Source: Synergistales bacterium
GTDB taxonomy: Bacteria > Synergistota > Synergistia > Synergistales > Thermovirgaceae
Reading direction: 5' to 3'
Assembly (NCBI GenBank): GCA_018434645.1
Contig: JAHDOX010000031.1
Coordinates: 1 to 5,484, forward strand
Length of the DNA stretch: 5,484 bases
Below, in pieces: positions 1 to 5,484 of this stretch. Under the pieces are notes generated by a model. That model was not told where the DNA came from. It saw only the letters and a program-made list of their open reading frames with translations, and made no database searches. The translations under genes and the position numbers were made by a program. Numbering within the stretch: the first letter of the stretch is position 1; each line of letters begins with the position of its first letter.

Positions 1-190
1 GCACATGGGGACCACCCATCAGGACCAGTTCGCGACCCGAGGTTGTGCTTTTCGACATCACTTTCGACACAGTAGACGATTTAAAGTAATTACATTAACA
101 AGAATACCTCGGTGCCAAAAGCTCCCACATCCGCGCCAGTTCGTCCTCCCCGCAGGCCATTTACGAATCCAAAAACGCAAAGAAGAAGCT
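1..190. other. Non-coding stretch downstream of the hydrolase gene
   Basis: No gene is supported here; the short open frames lack ribosome binding sites and family features. No clear terminator follows the hydrolase stop. A weak five-pair hairpin (ATGGG-GACCA-CCCAT, 5-19) lies near the window edge. A perfect eight-base direct repeat, TTTCGACA, occurs at 50-57 and 62-69 with a 12-base period; its meaning is unknown. Confidence 0.5.
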
Positions 191-1069
191 TCAAGGTGTT
201 GAAACCGTCATCGTCTTGCCCACAAAAAGGGGCTCGAAAGCTTCCTTGAACCGGTTTCTCAAGGCCACCTGCGCGTTGAAACCGGTGCAATGCCCGGCTG
301 CTACCCACCGTGGCTTAAGGTCGGCCATGGCCGAAACCGTCTTTTCAATGCGCCTGTCATCGGCTTTGATCAAGTGGAAGCCGCCAAGCACGCCGTCAAG
401 AGGCATGCCGGGAAAAAGCTCCAGAGAATACCGTAGAATGTTGATAACCCCTGAGTGACTGCAGCCCGTGACCACGACGACACCTTGGCCTTCGATATAA
501 ACGGCAAGGGCCGTGTCATCCTCAAGGGGGTCTTCGACCAGCTTGTCATCCAGGGAAGTAACCGCGTTGACACCGGGTTCCTCGAAATCCGTAATTCGAG
601 GAACCTCTCCGAGGACCGTAACACCCTCCAGCAACGGGACGGGGGCAGTTGACAAAAGGAGCTTCCCGCCAGCCGCCTCCACCTCGGCAGGTCCGTTTCC
701 ATAAGGGACTCCGATATGACGCAGGCAAGGCCTGTAGGCGAAATGGGGCCTGAACAATGTCGGGTGGGCTACTACGGGAAGATCTCTTTTCCCCACAGCC
801 CTGACGACCTCCGCCAGGTCTCCTGTGTGATCGTAATGACAGTGCGTCAGCACGATGATGTCGACCATTTCCGGGCTGAGGCACAATCGCTCCATGTTGT
901 GAAAGAGCATTCCGGAGGACTGACCGACGTCAACGAGGATATTCCTGATTTCTTCGCCGTTGCTGATTTCCAGGAAAAAGGACGCTCCATGCTGCGCTAT
1001 GAGGTCCCCCGACCCCGAAGTGGCATCGTCCATGACCACTATGATTTTCAGAAATTTCACACCACGCAT
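191..1069 (-). CDS. Metallo-beta-lactamase-fold hydrolase of the DHPS-like family (COG1237 type)
   Basis: A 292-residue soluble protein with no signal peptide or membrane segment. Metal ligands are visible in order: THCHYDH at 75-81 (His76, His78, Asp80, His81), an acidic stretch ending in DDTAL near 184-188, GCSHSG at 202-207 (His205), GGFHL at 229-233 (His232) and GHCTG at 259-263 (His260). The GCSHSG, GGFHL and HCTG signatures are typical of the COG1237 branch, often labelled 7,8-dihydropterin-6-yl-methyl-4-(beta-D-ribofuranosyl)aminobenzene-5'-phosphate synthase after an archaeal methanopterin protein. That name is widely over-propagated in bacteria, so the substrate should be treated as unknown. 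The ATG start at 1069 is supported by AAAGGAG about ten bases upstream; an internal Met13 lacks such support. The gene is separated from the glycyl radical enzyme by 144 bases containing a hairpin terminator, so it may be transcribed separately or by read-through. A link to hydroxyproline use is only positional. The family call is firm, the function is not. Confidence 0.9.
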   Translation of the reverse strand: MRGVKFLKIIVVMDDATSGSGDLIAQHGASFFLEISNGEEIRNILVDVGQSSGMLFHNMERLCLSPEMVDIIVLTHCHYDHTGDLAEVVRAVGKRDLPVVAHPTLFRPHFAYRPCLRHIGVPYGNGPAEVEAAGGKLLLSTAPVPLLEGVTVLGEVPRITDFEEPGVNAVTSLDDKLVEDPLEDDTALAVYIEGQGVVVVTGCSHSGVINILRYSLELFPGMPLDGVLGGFHLIKADDRRIEKTVSAMADLKPRWVAAGHCTGFNAQVALRNRFKEAFEPLFVGKTMTVSTP

Positions 1070-1078
1070 CTTTGTCCA

Positions 1079-1103
1079 GCTCCTTTCAGACAGTTCTTGT
1101 CTG
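1079..1103 (-). promoter_or_regulatory. Shine-Dalgarno site and adjoining inverted repeat in the hydrolase leader
   Basis: Reading the minus strand, AAAGGAG (bases 1087-1081) sits about ten bases before the hydrolase ATG. Directly upstream is a perfect inverted repeat, CAGACA-AGAAC-TGTCTG (1103-1087), with six-base arms and a five-base loop. Its downstream arm touches the Shine-Dalgarno site. It could be a small mRNA hairpin that tunes translation or a half-site pair for a repressor. I found no convincing -35/-10 pair in the 50 bases upstream. The repeat is seen directly; a regulatory role is inference. Confidence 0.4.
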
Positions 1104-1146
1104 TTCTCAGTTTAACACCGGAAAACCTTATTTTCTCCGAAAGCCA

Positions 1147-1179
1147 CAAAATTAGCGGCAGGGCAAACGACCCTGCCGC
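1147..1179 (-). terminator. Rho-independent-type terminator after the glycyl radical enzyme gene
   Basis: The sequence has a perfect nine-base-pair GC-rich stem: GCGGCAGGG at 1155-1163 pairs with CCCTGCCGC at 1171-1179 around a seven-base loop. On the minus strand it is followed at once by TAATTTTGTGG, a short and imperfect T-rich tail. It begins about 35 bases after the TAG stop of the glycyl radical enzyme. On the plus strand the following bases are not T-rich, so it should act on leftward transcription. Because the T tract is interrupted, some read-through into the hydrolase gene is plausible. Confidence 0.75.
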
Positions 1180-1213
1180 CTGGTGATCTCTTTCGTGCTT
1201 TCTGTTTTTTAAA

Positions 1214-3574
1214 CTAAAGCGTTTCCTGCGCCGTCCTGGAGATAATCTCCTCCTGAAGGTCCTTTCCTATATCAACGAAATAGTCGCTGTAGCCGGCCAC
1301 GCGGACGATGAGGTCCCTGTACTGCTCGGGGTGTTTTTGCGCGTCCCGAAGCGTCGCCGCGTCAACCACGTTGAACTGGATGTGGTGAGCATCATAACGA
1401 AAATATGTCCTGATGAGGCGGGCGAGTTTCTCAATGCCTTCATCGCCTTCGAGGACCTTGGGCAAAAATTTCATGTTGAGCAGCGTCCCTCCCGTTTTGA
1501 GGTGATCCATCTTGGCCGCGGACTTGATCACCGCCGTAGGGCCGTTCCTGTCGGCGCCCTGGACGGGGGAGATGCCTTCCGAAAGAGGCTGCCGCGCACG
1601 TCTGCCATCGGGAGAAGCTCCCATGACGGACCCGAAATAAATGTGGCACGTTGTGGGCAGCATATCGATGTGGTATTTTCCGCCCTTGGTGTTTTTTCTG
1701 CCGTCGACCTCGTTGAAGAGCGCATTGAAGACCTCTTTCATGATGTCATCGGCATAATCGTCGTCATTGCCGTACCTGGGCGTCTTGTTGGCCAAAGTCA
1801 TACGCAGGGGCTCCGCACCTTCGAAATCTTTTGAAAGAGCATCCAGAACCTGTTCCATCATAAACGTACCGTCGTCGTAAACGTGTTTTTTGAGCGCCGA
1901 CAAGCTGTCCGTTATGGTCCCGATGCCAACGCACTGGATATAGTTGGTGTTGTACCTGGGACCGCCGTCGTTGTAGTCTTTTCCCTTTTTTATGCAATCG
2001 TCGGTCAGAACCGAAAGGAACACCGCCGGTGCGTGCTCCGCATACATACGCTCTATATACTGGTTTCCCCGGACCTTTATGTCCACGAAGTGGTTAAGCT
2101 GCCTTTTGAAAGCATCGAAAAGCTCATCGTAGCTCTTGAAATCCCGTGGATCGCCCGTTTCAATGCCGATTTTCCTGCCGGTCATCGGGTCGGTGCCGTT
2201 ATTGAGAGTAATCTCCAGGATCTTGGGTGTGTTGAGGTAGCCCGTCAGGATGTAGGCTTCTTTACCGAAGGCCCCTGTTTCAACGCAGCCGCTGGTACCA
2301 CCCTCCCTGGCGTCCTCTATGGATTTGCCCATGCGTAGCATCTCCTCGATGACGGCATCGGCGTTAAAGACGGAGGGATATCCGTATCCTTTCCTTATAA
2401 CCTTGCAGGCTTCCTTCAGGAAACGATCGGGCGTCCTGCGGCTTAGCTGTATGTTGGCCTGGGGCTGAAGCAGGTGAATCTCGTCTATAATTTCAAGCAT
2501 CATGTAGGAGATGTCGTTGACGCAATCCGACCCGTCGGGCAGAAGGCCGGCGAGATTGATGTTGGTGAAGTCATTGTAGGTTCCGCTTTCGGCGGCCGTT
2601 ACGCCTACCTTGGGAGGCGCCGGGTGGTTGTTGAACTTGATCCAGAATGCGGACAAAAGCTCCTTGGCCTGCTCCCTTGTCAGCGTTCCGGCATCGACCT
2701 CTTTTTTGTAAAACGGGTAAAAGTATCGGTCGAGATGGCCCGGGTTCATGGCATCCCATCCATTGAGCTCCGTAATGGTCCCCAGATGCATGAACCAGTA
2801 CATCTGGAGGGCCTCCCAAAAATTACGGGGAGCGTAGCGCGGTACCCACCTGCAGACCGAAGCTATTTTACTTAACTCCGCTTTCCTCGTCGGGTTTTCT
2901 TCATTTTCAGCCATCTCTTCTGCGAGTTCAGCGTGGCGCTCGGCAAAAAGAATCACGGCGTCACAGGCTATCCTCATACCCTTGAGTTCCTCGCGTTTTT
3001 TCATGGCCTCGGGATCGTTTAAGAAATCAAGCGAGGCAATCGATTCGTCGATGTCCCGCTTGAAATCCTCCATGCCTTTGGTGTAGAACTTCCCGTCAAG
3101 CGTCGTATGACCTGGGGCTCTTTGCTCCATGAACTCCGTGAACATACCCGCCGAGTAGGCTTCCTTCCATTCGTCGTCAAGGTCCTGGAAAATCTTGTCA
3201 CGCATGGTGCGGCCGCGCCAGAAGGGGATTACCTTTTCCCTGTACACCCTCCGGCATTCGTCAGAGACCTTGTAGGGGTTCTTGTCGCGCGTATCCAGGA
3301 TATCCAGGTCCTCCAGGGAGTGGCACGTCAGTTCGGGGTAAGTGGAGACACACTTCGGCCTGGGGCCGCGTTCTCCTACGATAAGCTCGTCCCTGCCTAT
3401 GTAGATTCTTTTATTCAGGCAAAGCTGCCGGAACGCAAGCGCCCGCATCACCGGCGTGGAATATTTACCTGTGTTTTCCCGGTAAAAATCCGTCATTATT
3501 TCCGCCCGCTCATGATCAAGCGTTACAGGTGCTTCAAAGCTTTCCTGCCTGAGCCGCTTTATTCGGTCGTTCAT
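1214..3574 (-). CDS. hypD: Glycyl radical enzyme, probable trans-4-hydroxy-L-proline dehydratase (HypD-like)
   Basis: A 786-residue cytoplasmic glycyl radical enzyme with a PFL-like N-terminal domain and a C-terminal glycyl radical domain. The thiyl-radical cysteine is in GTSGCVETGAFGKEAY (Cys430, Glu432) and the radical glycine is in RVAGYSDYF (Gly761), 25 residues from the end. HypD removes water from trans-4-hydroxy-L-proline to give (S)-1-pyrroline-5-carboxylate. From memory, the C. difficile HypD active site uses His160, Asp278, Ser334, Phe340, Cys434, Glu436, Tyr450, Thr645 and Gly765. Here His156, Asp274, Ser330, Phe336, Cys430, Glu432, Tyr446, Thr641 and Gly761 occupy the same places with a constant shift of four. 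Length also matches. The ATG start has TCCTCCT-complement AGGAGGA six bases upstream, inside the end of the activase gene, which indicates translational coupling; the stop is TAG. Alternatives are HplG, which opens the ring of trans-4-hydroxy-D-proline, or an uncharacterised sister clade. Glycyl radical enzyme: near certain. HypD function: likely. Confidence 0.85.
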   Translation of the reverse strand: MNDRIKRLRQESFEAPVTLDHERAEIMTDFYRENTGKYSTPVMRALAFRQLCLNKRIYIGRDELIVGERGPRPKCVSTYPELTCHSLEDLDILDTRDKNPYKVSDECRRVYREKVIPFWRGRTMRDKIFQDLDDEWKEAYSAGMFTEFMEQRAPGHTTLDGKFYTKGMEDFKRDIDESIASLDFLNDPEAMKKREELKGMRIACDAVILFAERHAELAEEMAENEENPTRKAELSKIASVCRWVPRYAPRNFWEALQMYWFMHLGTITELNGWDAMNPGHLDRYFYPFYKKEVDAGTLTREQAKELLSAFWIKFNNHPAPPKVGVTAAESGTYNDFTNINLAGLLPDGSDCVNDISYMMLEIIDEIHLLQPQANIQLSRRTPDRFLKEACKVIRKGYGYPSVFNADAVIEEMLRMGKSIEDAREGGTSGCVETGAFGKEAYILTGYLNTPKILEITLNNGTDPMTGRKIGIETGDPRDFKSYDELFDAFKRQLNHFVDIKVRGNQYIERMYAEHAPAVFLSVLTDDCIKKGKDYNDGGPRYNTNYIQCVGIGTITDSLSALKKHVYDDGTFMMEQVLDALSKDFEGAEPLRMTLANKTPRYGNDDDYADDIMKEVFNALFNEVDGRKNTKGGKYHIDMLPTTCHIYFGSVMGASPDGRRARQPLSEGISPVQGADRNGPTAVIKSAAKMDHLKTGGTLLNMKFLPKVLEGDEGIEKLARLIRTYFRYDAHHIQFNVVDAATLRDAQKHPEQYRDLIVRVAGYSDYFVDIGKDLQEEIISRTAQETL

Positions 3575-3577
3575 GGC

Positions 3578-4483
3578 TCATCCTCCTATCCTTACTTTTA
3601 GTCCCTTGCTCCGGAAAAACCCGGCAAGATTCTCCATTTCCTCCTCCTGGGGTTCCTCTAGATCCCGCAGGAGATATTCCATCCCGAAACGTTCATATTT
3701 CTGTTTCGCCGTCCCGTGATAGGGGAGAACGGCGAGTTCCACGATTCCGGGCAGATTCGAAACGAAACGCGCTATTGCGGCCATCTCGCCGGCGTTATCA
3801 TTGATACCCGGAATTACAGGTACCCTAACGGAAATCCTGGCACCCTCCCTCGACAGTAGTACCAGATTATCCAGTATCAATTCATTGGATACCCCGGTAT
3901 ACTTCAGGTGCTTTTCGGCATCCATAAACTTGACGTCGTAAAGGAAAAGGTCTGTGTATCTCGCAATTTTCCGTACAACCTCGGGGGATGCGTAACCTGT
4001 GGTATCCACGGCGGTATGTATGTCAGTTTTTCGGCATTCCATGAGAAGCTCTTCGAGAAAGTCGGGCTGCATCAATGGTTCTCCACCGGTAAAGGTGACT
4101 CCTCCTCCGGATTCCTCGTAAAAAAGACGGTCCTTTTCGATCTCTCGCATAACCCATGGAACGTCCACGTTCTTCCCCACAAGCTCCCTAGCCCTGCTTG
4201 GGCACACTTCCGCGCAATTCCCGCGGGAACGACAAAGGGCGGGATCTGCTACGAACCCTTTCGGGGTGATGCGGATGGCACCCTCGGGGCAGGCACGTTC
4301 ACAGCCTCCACAGCCTATGCAACGATCCGGCCGATACAAGACCACCGGCTCAATCGACTGGCTCTCGGGGTTGTGACACCACCAGCACCTCAAGGGGCAC
4401 CCTTTAAGAAATACTGACGTACGAATTCCCGGGCCGTCGTGTATGGCATAGCGCTTGATGTCGAAAATTATCCCTTTGCTCAC
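3578..4483 (-). CDS. Glycyl radical enzyme activating enzyme (radical SAM), HypD activase type
   Basis: A 301-residue radical SAM protein that would abstract a hydrogen from Gly761 of the adjacent enzyme using S-adenosylmethionine. Numbering from the GTG at 4483, the SAM cluster motif CPLRCWWC holds Cys29, Cys33 and Cys36 (CX3CX2C). A ferredoxin-like insert follows: Cys55, Cys58, Cys61 and Cys65 make a full CX2CX2CX3CP site. The second site has Cys84, Cys90 and Cys94 but Arg87 where a cysteine is expected. GGEP at 133-136 binds the SAM amino group; VKFMD near 184-188 and RVPVIPGIND near 220-229 are typical of this family. I chose the GTG at 4483 because AAGGA lies nine bases upstream and the protein then begins with the usual SKGIIFDIKRYAIHDGPG. 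Another GTG at 4501 overlaps the regulator stop (GTGA) but lacks a ribosome binding site. The stop lies three bases before the next ATG. Family call is very firm; pairing with the neighbour follows from context. Confidence 0.93.
   Translation of the reverse strand: MSKGIIFDIKRYAIHDGPGIRTSVFLKGCPLRCWWCHNPESQSIEPVVLYRPDRCIGCGGCERACPEGAIRITPKGFVADPALCRSRGNCAEVCPSRARELVGKNVDVPWVMREIEKDRLFYEESGGGVTFTGGEPLMQPDFLEELLMECRKTDIHTAVDTTGYASPEVVRKIARYTDLFLYDVKFMDAEKHLKYTGVSNELILDNLVLLSREGARISVRVPVIPGINDNAGEMAAIARFVSNLPGIVELAVLPYHGTAKQKYERFGMEYLLRDLEEPQEEEMENLAGFFRSKGLKVRIGG
3581..3587 (-). promoter_or_regulatory. Strong Shine-Dalgarno site of the glycyl radical enzyme inside the activase gene
   Basis: AGGAGGA on the minus strand forms the last sense codons of the activase. 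The activase TGA (3580-3578) sits between this site and the ATG at 3574. Ribosomes ending the activase would therefore stop on the start region of the enzyme gene. This suggests coupled translation, and the strong site would favour more enzyme than activase, as is usual for such pairs. Confidence 0.8.
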
Positions 4484-4492
4484 AAGCAGACT

Positions 4493-4497
4493 TCCTT
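4493..4497 (-). promoter_or_regulatory. Shine-Dalgarno site that decides the activase start
   Basis: AAGGA on the minus strand is nine bases before the GTG at 4483 and overlaps the region just before the regulator TGA (4500-4498). The competing GTG at 4501 is preceded by CCGCGGG, with no purine-rich site. This supports the shorter activase reading and coupling to the regulator gene. Confidence 0.65.
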
Positions 4498-5208
4498 TCA
4501 CCCCGCGGATGTATAAAGCCGCGAATGTTGCGCTTCCGCGTAGTACCGCCGGATAAACCGTTCCTGCACCTCGAAGGACCAGTGCACATCGCGGATATAC
4601 TCCGCCGCCTTTTTTCGGTCTCCCTTTTTGACATGTTCGATGAACTGGTCATGCTCGCCGGTGGATATGATTTCCCACTCCTTGACGAAACCTTTCCGCC
4701 TCGGGAAATCATACAGGCGGTGTTTCAGGTTCATGACGGTCCTTACAAGGGTTTCATTATCGGAAAGGTCGAGATATACATTGTGGAAGGCTATGTTGTG
4801 GGCGTAGAAGGTATCAAAATCGTCACAGTCCAGGGCTTCTTTCATCAGCCTGTTCTCTTCCTCGAGCTTTCTGATCTCGGAGTCGCCAAACCTCTCAAAA
4901 TTTGAAAGGATCACTGCGGCCTCCAGGGCGCCTATAATCTCATAAATATGGCGGATGTCCTTTTCCGTGAGAACGTTGACTTGTATCCCCTTTCGCGGAA
5001 AGAACGTGACAAAGCCCTCTATCTCAAGCTGTATAAGGGCTTCCCTCAGCGGGGTCTTGCTTATGCCAAGACGTTCGCTCATCTCGTTGAGATTGATAAA
5101 CGAACCCGGCCGAAGCTCGCCTGTATCCAACTTCTTCCGCAAATATTCGTAGACCTGTTCCCTCAAAGACCTGCTGGTTATTACCTCTGTTTCTTTAGAA
5201 GAGTCCAT
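4498..5208 (-). CDS. GntR family regulator, FadR subfamily (winged HTH plus FCD domain)
   Basis: A 236-residue DNA-binding protein. Residues about 14-75 form the GntR winged helix: SLREQVYEYLRKKLDTGELRPG, then the helix-turn-helix LNEMSERLGISKTPLREAL and a wing with FFPRKGIQV. Residues about 83-222 form an all-helical FCD ligand-binding domain. Candidate metal ligands are Asn138 and His142 (NIAFH), His186 (GEHDQF) and His209 (DVHWSF); the first position is commonly Asp in the family and is Asn here. The ATG at 5208 follows GAGGT about ten bases upstream. It is the first gene of the operon, and its TGA lies 14 bases before the activase start. Regulators of this type usually sense small carboxylates or amino-acid-like molecules and repress their own operon. 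Sensing hydroxyproline or a breakdown product is therefore a sensible inference, not something the sequence proves. A short tail of roughly ten polar residues follows the domain. Confidence 0.92.
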   Translation of the reverse strand: MDSSKETEVITSRSLREQVYEYLRKKLDTGELRPGSFINLNEMSERLGISKTPLREALIQLEIEGFVTFFPRKGIQVNVLTEKDIRHIYEIIGALEAAVILSNFERFGDSEIRKLEEENRLMKEALDCDDFDTFYAHNIAFHNVYLDLSDNETLVRTVMNLKHRLYDFPRRKGFVKEWEIISTGEHDQFIEHVKKGDRKKAAEYIRDVHWSFEVQERFIRRYYAEAQHSRLYTSAG

Positions 5209-5229
5209 TACTTTTCACACCTCATATAA

Positions 5230-5259
5230 AATATATCAGATATTAGATCCTGAGGTCAA
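5230..5259 (-). promoter_or_regulatory. Sigma70-type promoter of the regulator-activase-enzyme operon
   Basis: On the minus strand TTGACC (5259-5254) matches five of six bases of the -35 consensus, and TATATT (5235-5230) matches five of six of the -10 consensus, with an 18-base spacer. Shifting the -10 by one base to ATATAT gives a 17-base spacer with a poorer match. The start codon lies about 22 bases past the -10, so the untranslated leader would be short but still holds the GAGGT ribosome binding site (5223-5219). No other promoter-like pair was apparent upstream of the operon. Confidence 0.65.
5233..5243. promoter_or_regulatory. Candidate operator for the FadR-type regulator
   Basis: ATATCTGATAT is a perfect inverted repeat with five-base arms around one central base. 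It overlaps the -10 element and the adjoining spacer of the predicted operon promoter, where a bound repressor would block RNA polymerase. FadR-type proteins bind short palindromes of similar size, although their usual TNGTNNNACNA pattern is not matched. The region is AT-rich, so a chance palindrome is possible. Confidence 0.35.
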
Positions 5260-5296
5260 GCAGTTTGAATGTGTCTTGTGACCGGACAGCGATAAT

Positions 5297-5345
5297 GTCA
5301 CCCCCATGCATCACAATACTGAACATGAAGAAGAATGCGGGTGAC
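5297..5345. repeat. Imperfect inverted repeat in the region upstream of the regulator
   Basis: GTCACCCCCAT at 5297-5307 and ATGCGGGTGAC at 5335-5345 are inverted copies matching at ten of eleven positions, separated by 27 bases. The pair lies well upstream of the predicted promoter in otherwise gene-free DNA between 5260 and 5484. It could be a long-loop hairpin, a distant protein site or the decayed end of an insertion element. I found no transposase coding sequence beside it. Confidence 0.4.
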
Positions 5346-5484
5346 CTCAAAATTTCTTTGAAACAAGCGCGGAAGCTGGTTGTTTCGGGTCGGGTTGAAT
5401 CGACCTTTGCAACAGTTAGGTTACGAACAAAAAGGAGCAAAGGCTGTGGGACCCGGATGACAACACTGACAATGGTATTTAAAC

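Noticed and set aside
90..308. Minus-strand open frame running past the hydrolase stop, as a possible frameshifted C-terminus
   Set aside because: The hydrolase already has a family-typical length and ends after its last conserved motif, so no frameshift needs to be invoked.
716..1186. Plus-strand 156-residue open frame
   Set aside because: It lies antisense to the metallo-beta-lactamase-fold gene, runs through the terminator hairpin and lacks any family motif; the opposite strand carries a complete set of metal ligands.
3107..3601. Plus-strand 164-residue open frame
   Set aside because: It is antisense to the conserved N-terminal part of the glycyl radical enzyme and crosses a gene junction; no protein features support it.
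3908..4417. Plus-strand 169-residue open frame
   Set aside because: It is antisense to the radical SAM and ferredoxin-like motifs of the activase, which are clearly the real reading.
5243..5440. Minus-strand 65-residue open frame upstream of the regulator
   Set aside because: It opens with TTG, has no recognisable domain and overlaps the predicted promoter elements, so it is more likely non-coding. Its translation could be a relic of a mobile element, but I cannot show that.
1..5484. tRNA, rRNA, CRISPR array or intact insertion sequence
   Set aside because: I looked on both strands and found no cloverleaf-like segment, no regularly spaced repeats and no transposase motif.

Overview
The window looks like a piece of the chromosome of a strictly anaerobic bacterium. 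It carries an oxygen-sensitive glycyl radical enzyme and the radical SAM enzyme that activates it. I cannot fix the lineage from the sequence alone; a sulfate-reducing or syntrophic Desulfobacterota or an anaerobic Firmicute would both fit. Base composition is moderate and even across the genes, with no sign of recent transfer inside the coding block.

All four supported genes lie on the minus strand, so the region is read from right to left. From 5484 to 5209 there is a non-coding leader with a good sigma70-type promoter and a perfect short palindrome in its spacer. Then follow a FadR-type GntR regulator (5208-4498), a glycyl radical activating enzyme (4483-3578) and a glycyl radical enzyme (3574-1214). 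Spacings are 14 and 3 bases, and the Shine-Dalgarno site of each downstream gene overlaps the end of the gene before it. This is a tight, translationally coupled operon. A strong hairpin (1155-1179) with a short T-rich tail follows the glycyl radical enzyme. Beyond it lies a separate metallo-beta-lactamase-fold hydrolase gene (1069-191) with its own ribosome binding site, preceded by a small inverted repeat. Bases 1-190 hold no gene that I can support.

The glycyl radical enzyme resembles trans-4-hydroxy-L-proline dehydratase (HypD). Every active-site residue I remember from the Clostridioides difficile enzyme is found here at a constant shift of four positions. The inferred scheme is that the regulator senses hydroxyproline or a product and controls its own operon. 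The activase would install the glycyl radical, and the dehydratase would turn hydroxyproline into pyrroline-5-carboxylate. No pyrroline-5-carboxylate reductase (proC) lies in the window. A related ring-opening activity (HplG type) cannot be excluded.

The most unusual details are a cysteine-to-arginine change in the second ferredoxin-like cluster of the activase, the cotranscribed regulator with a candidate operator inside the promoter, and the unexplained hydrolase downstream. I see known families in a somewhat uncommon arrangement, not a clearly new system.
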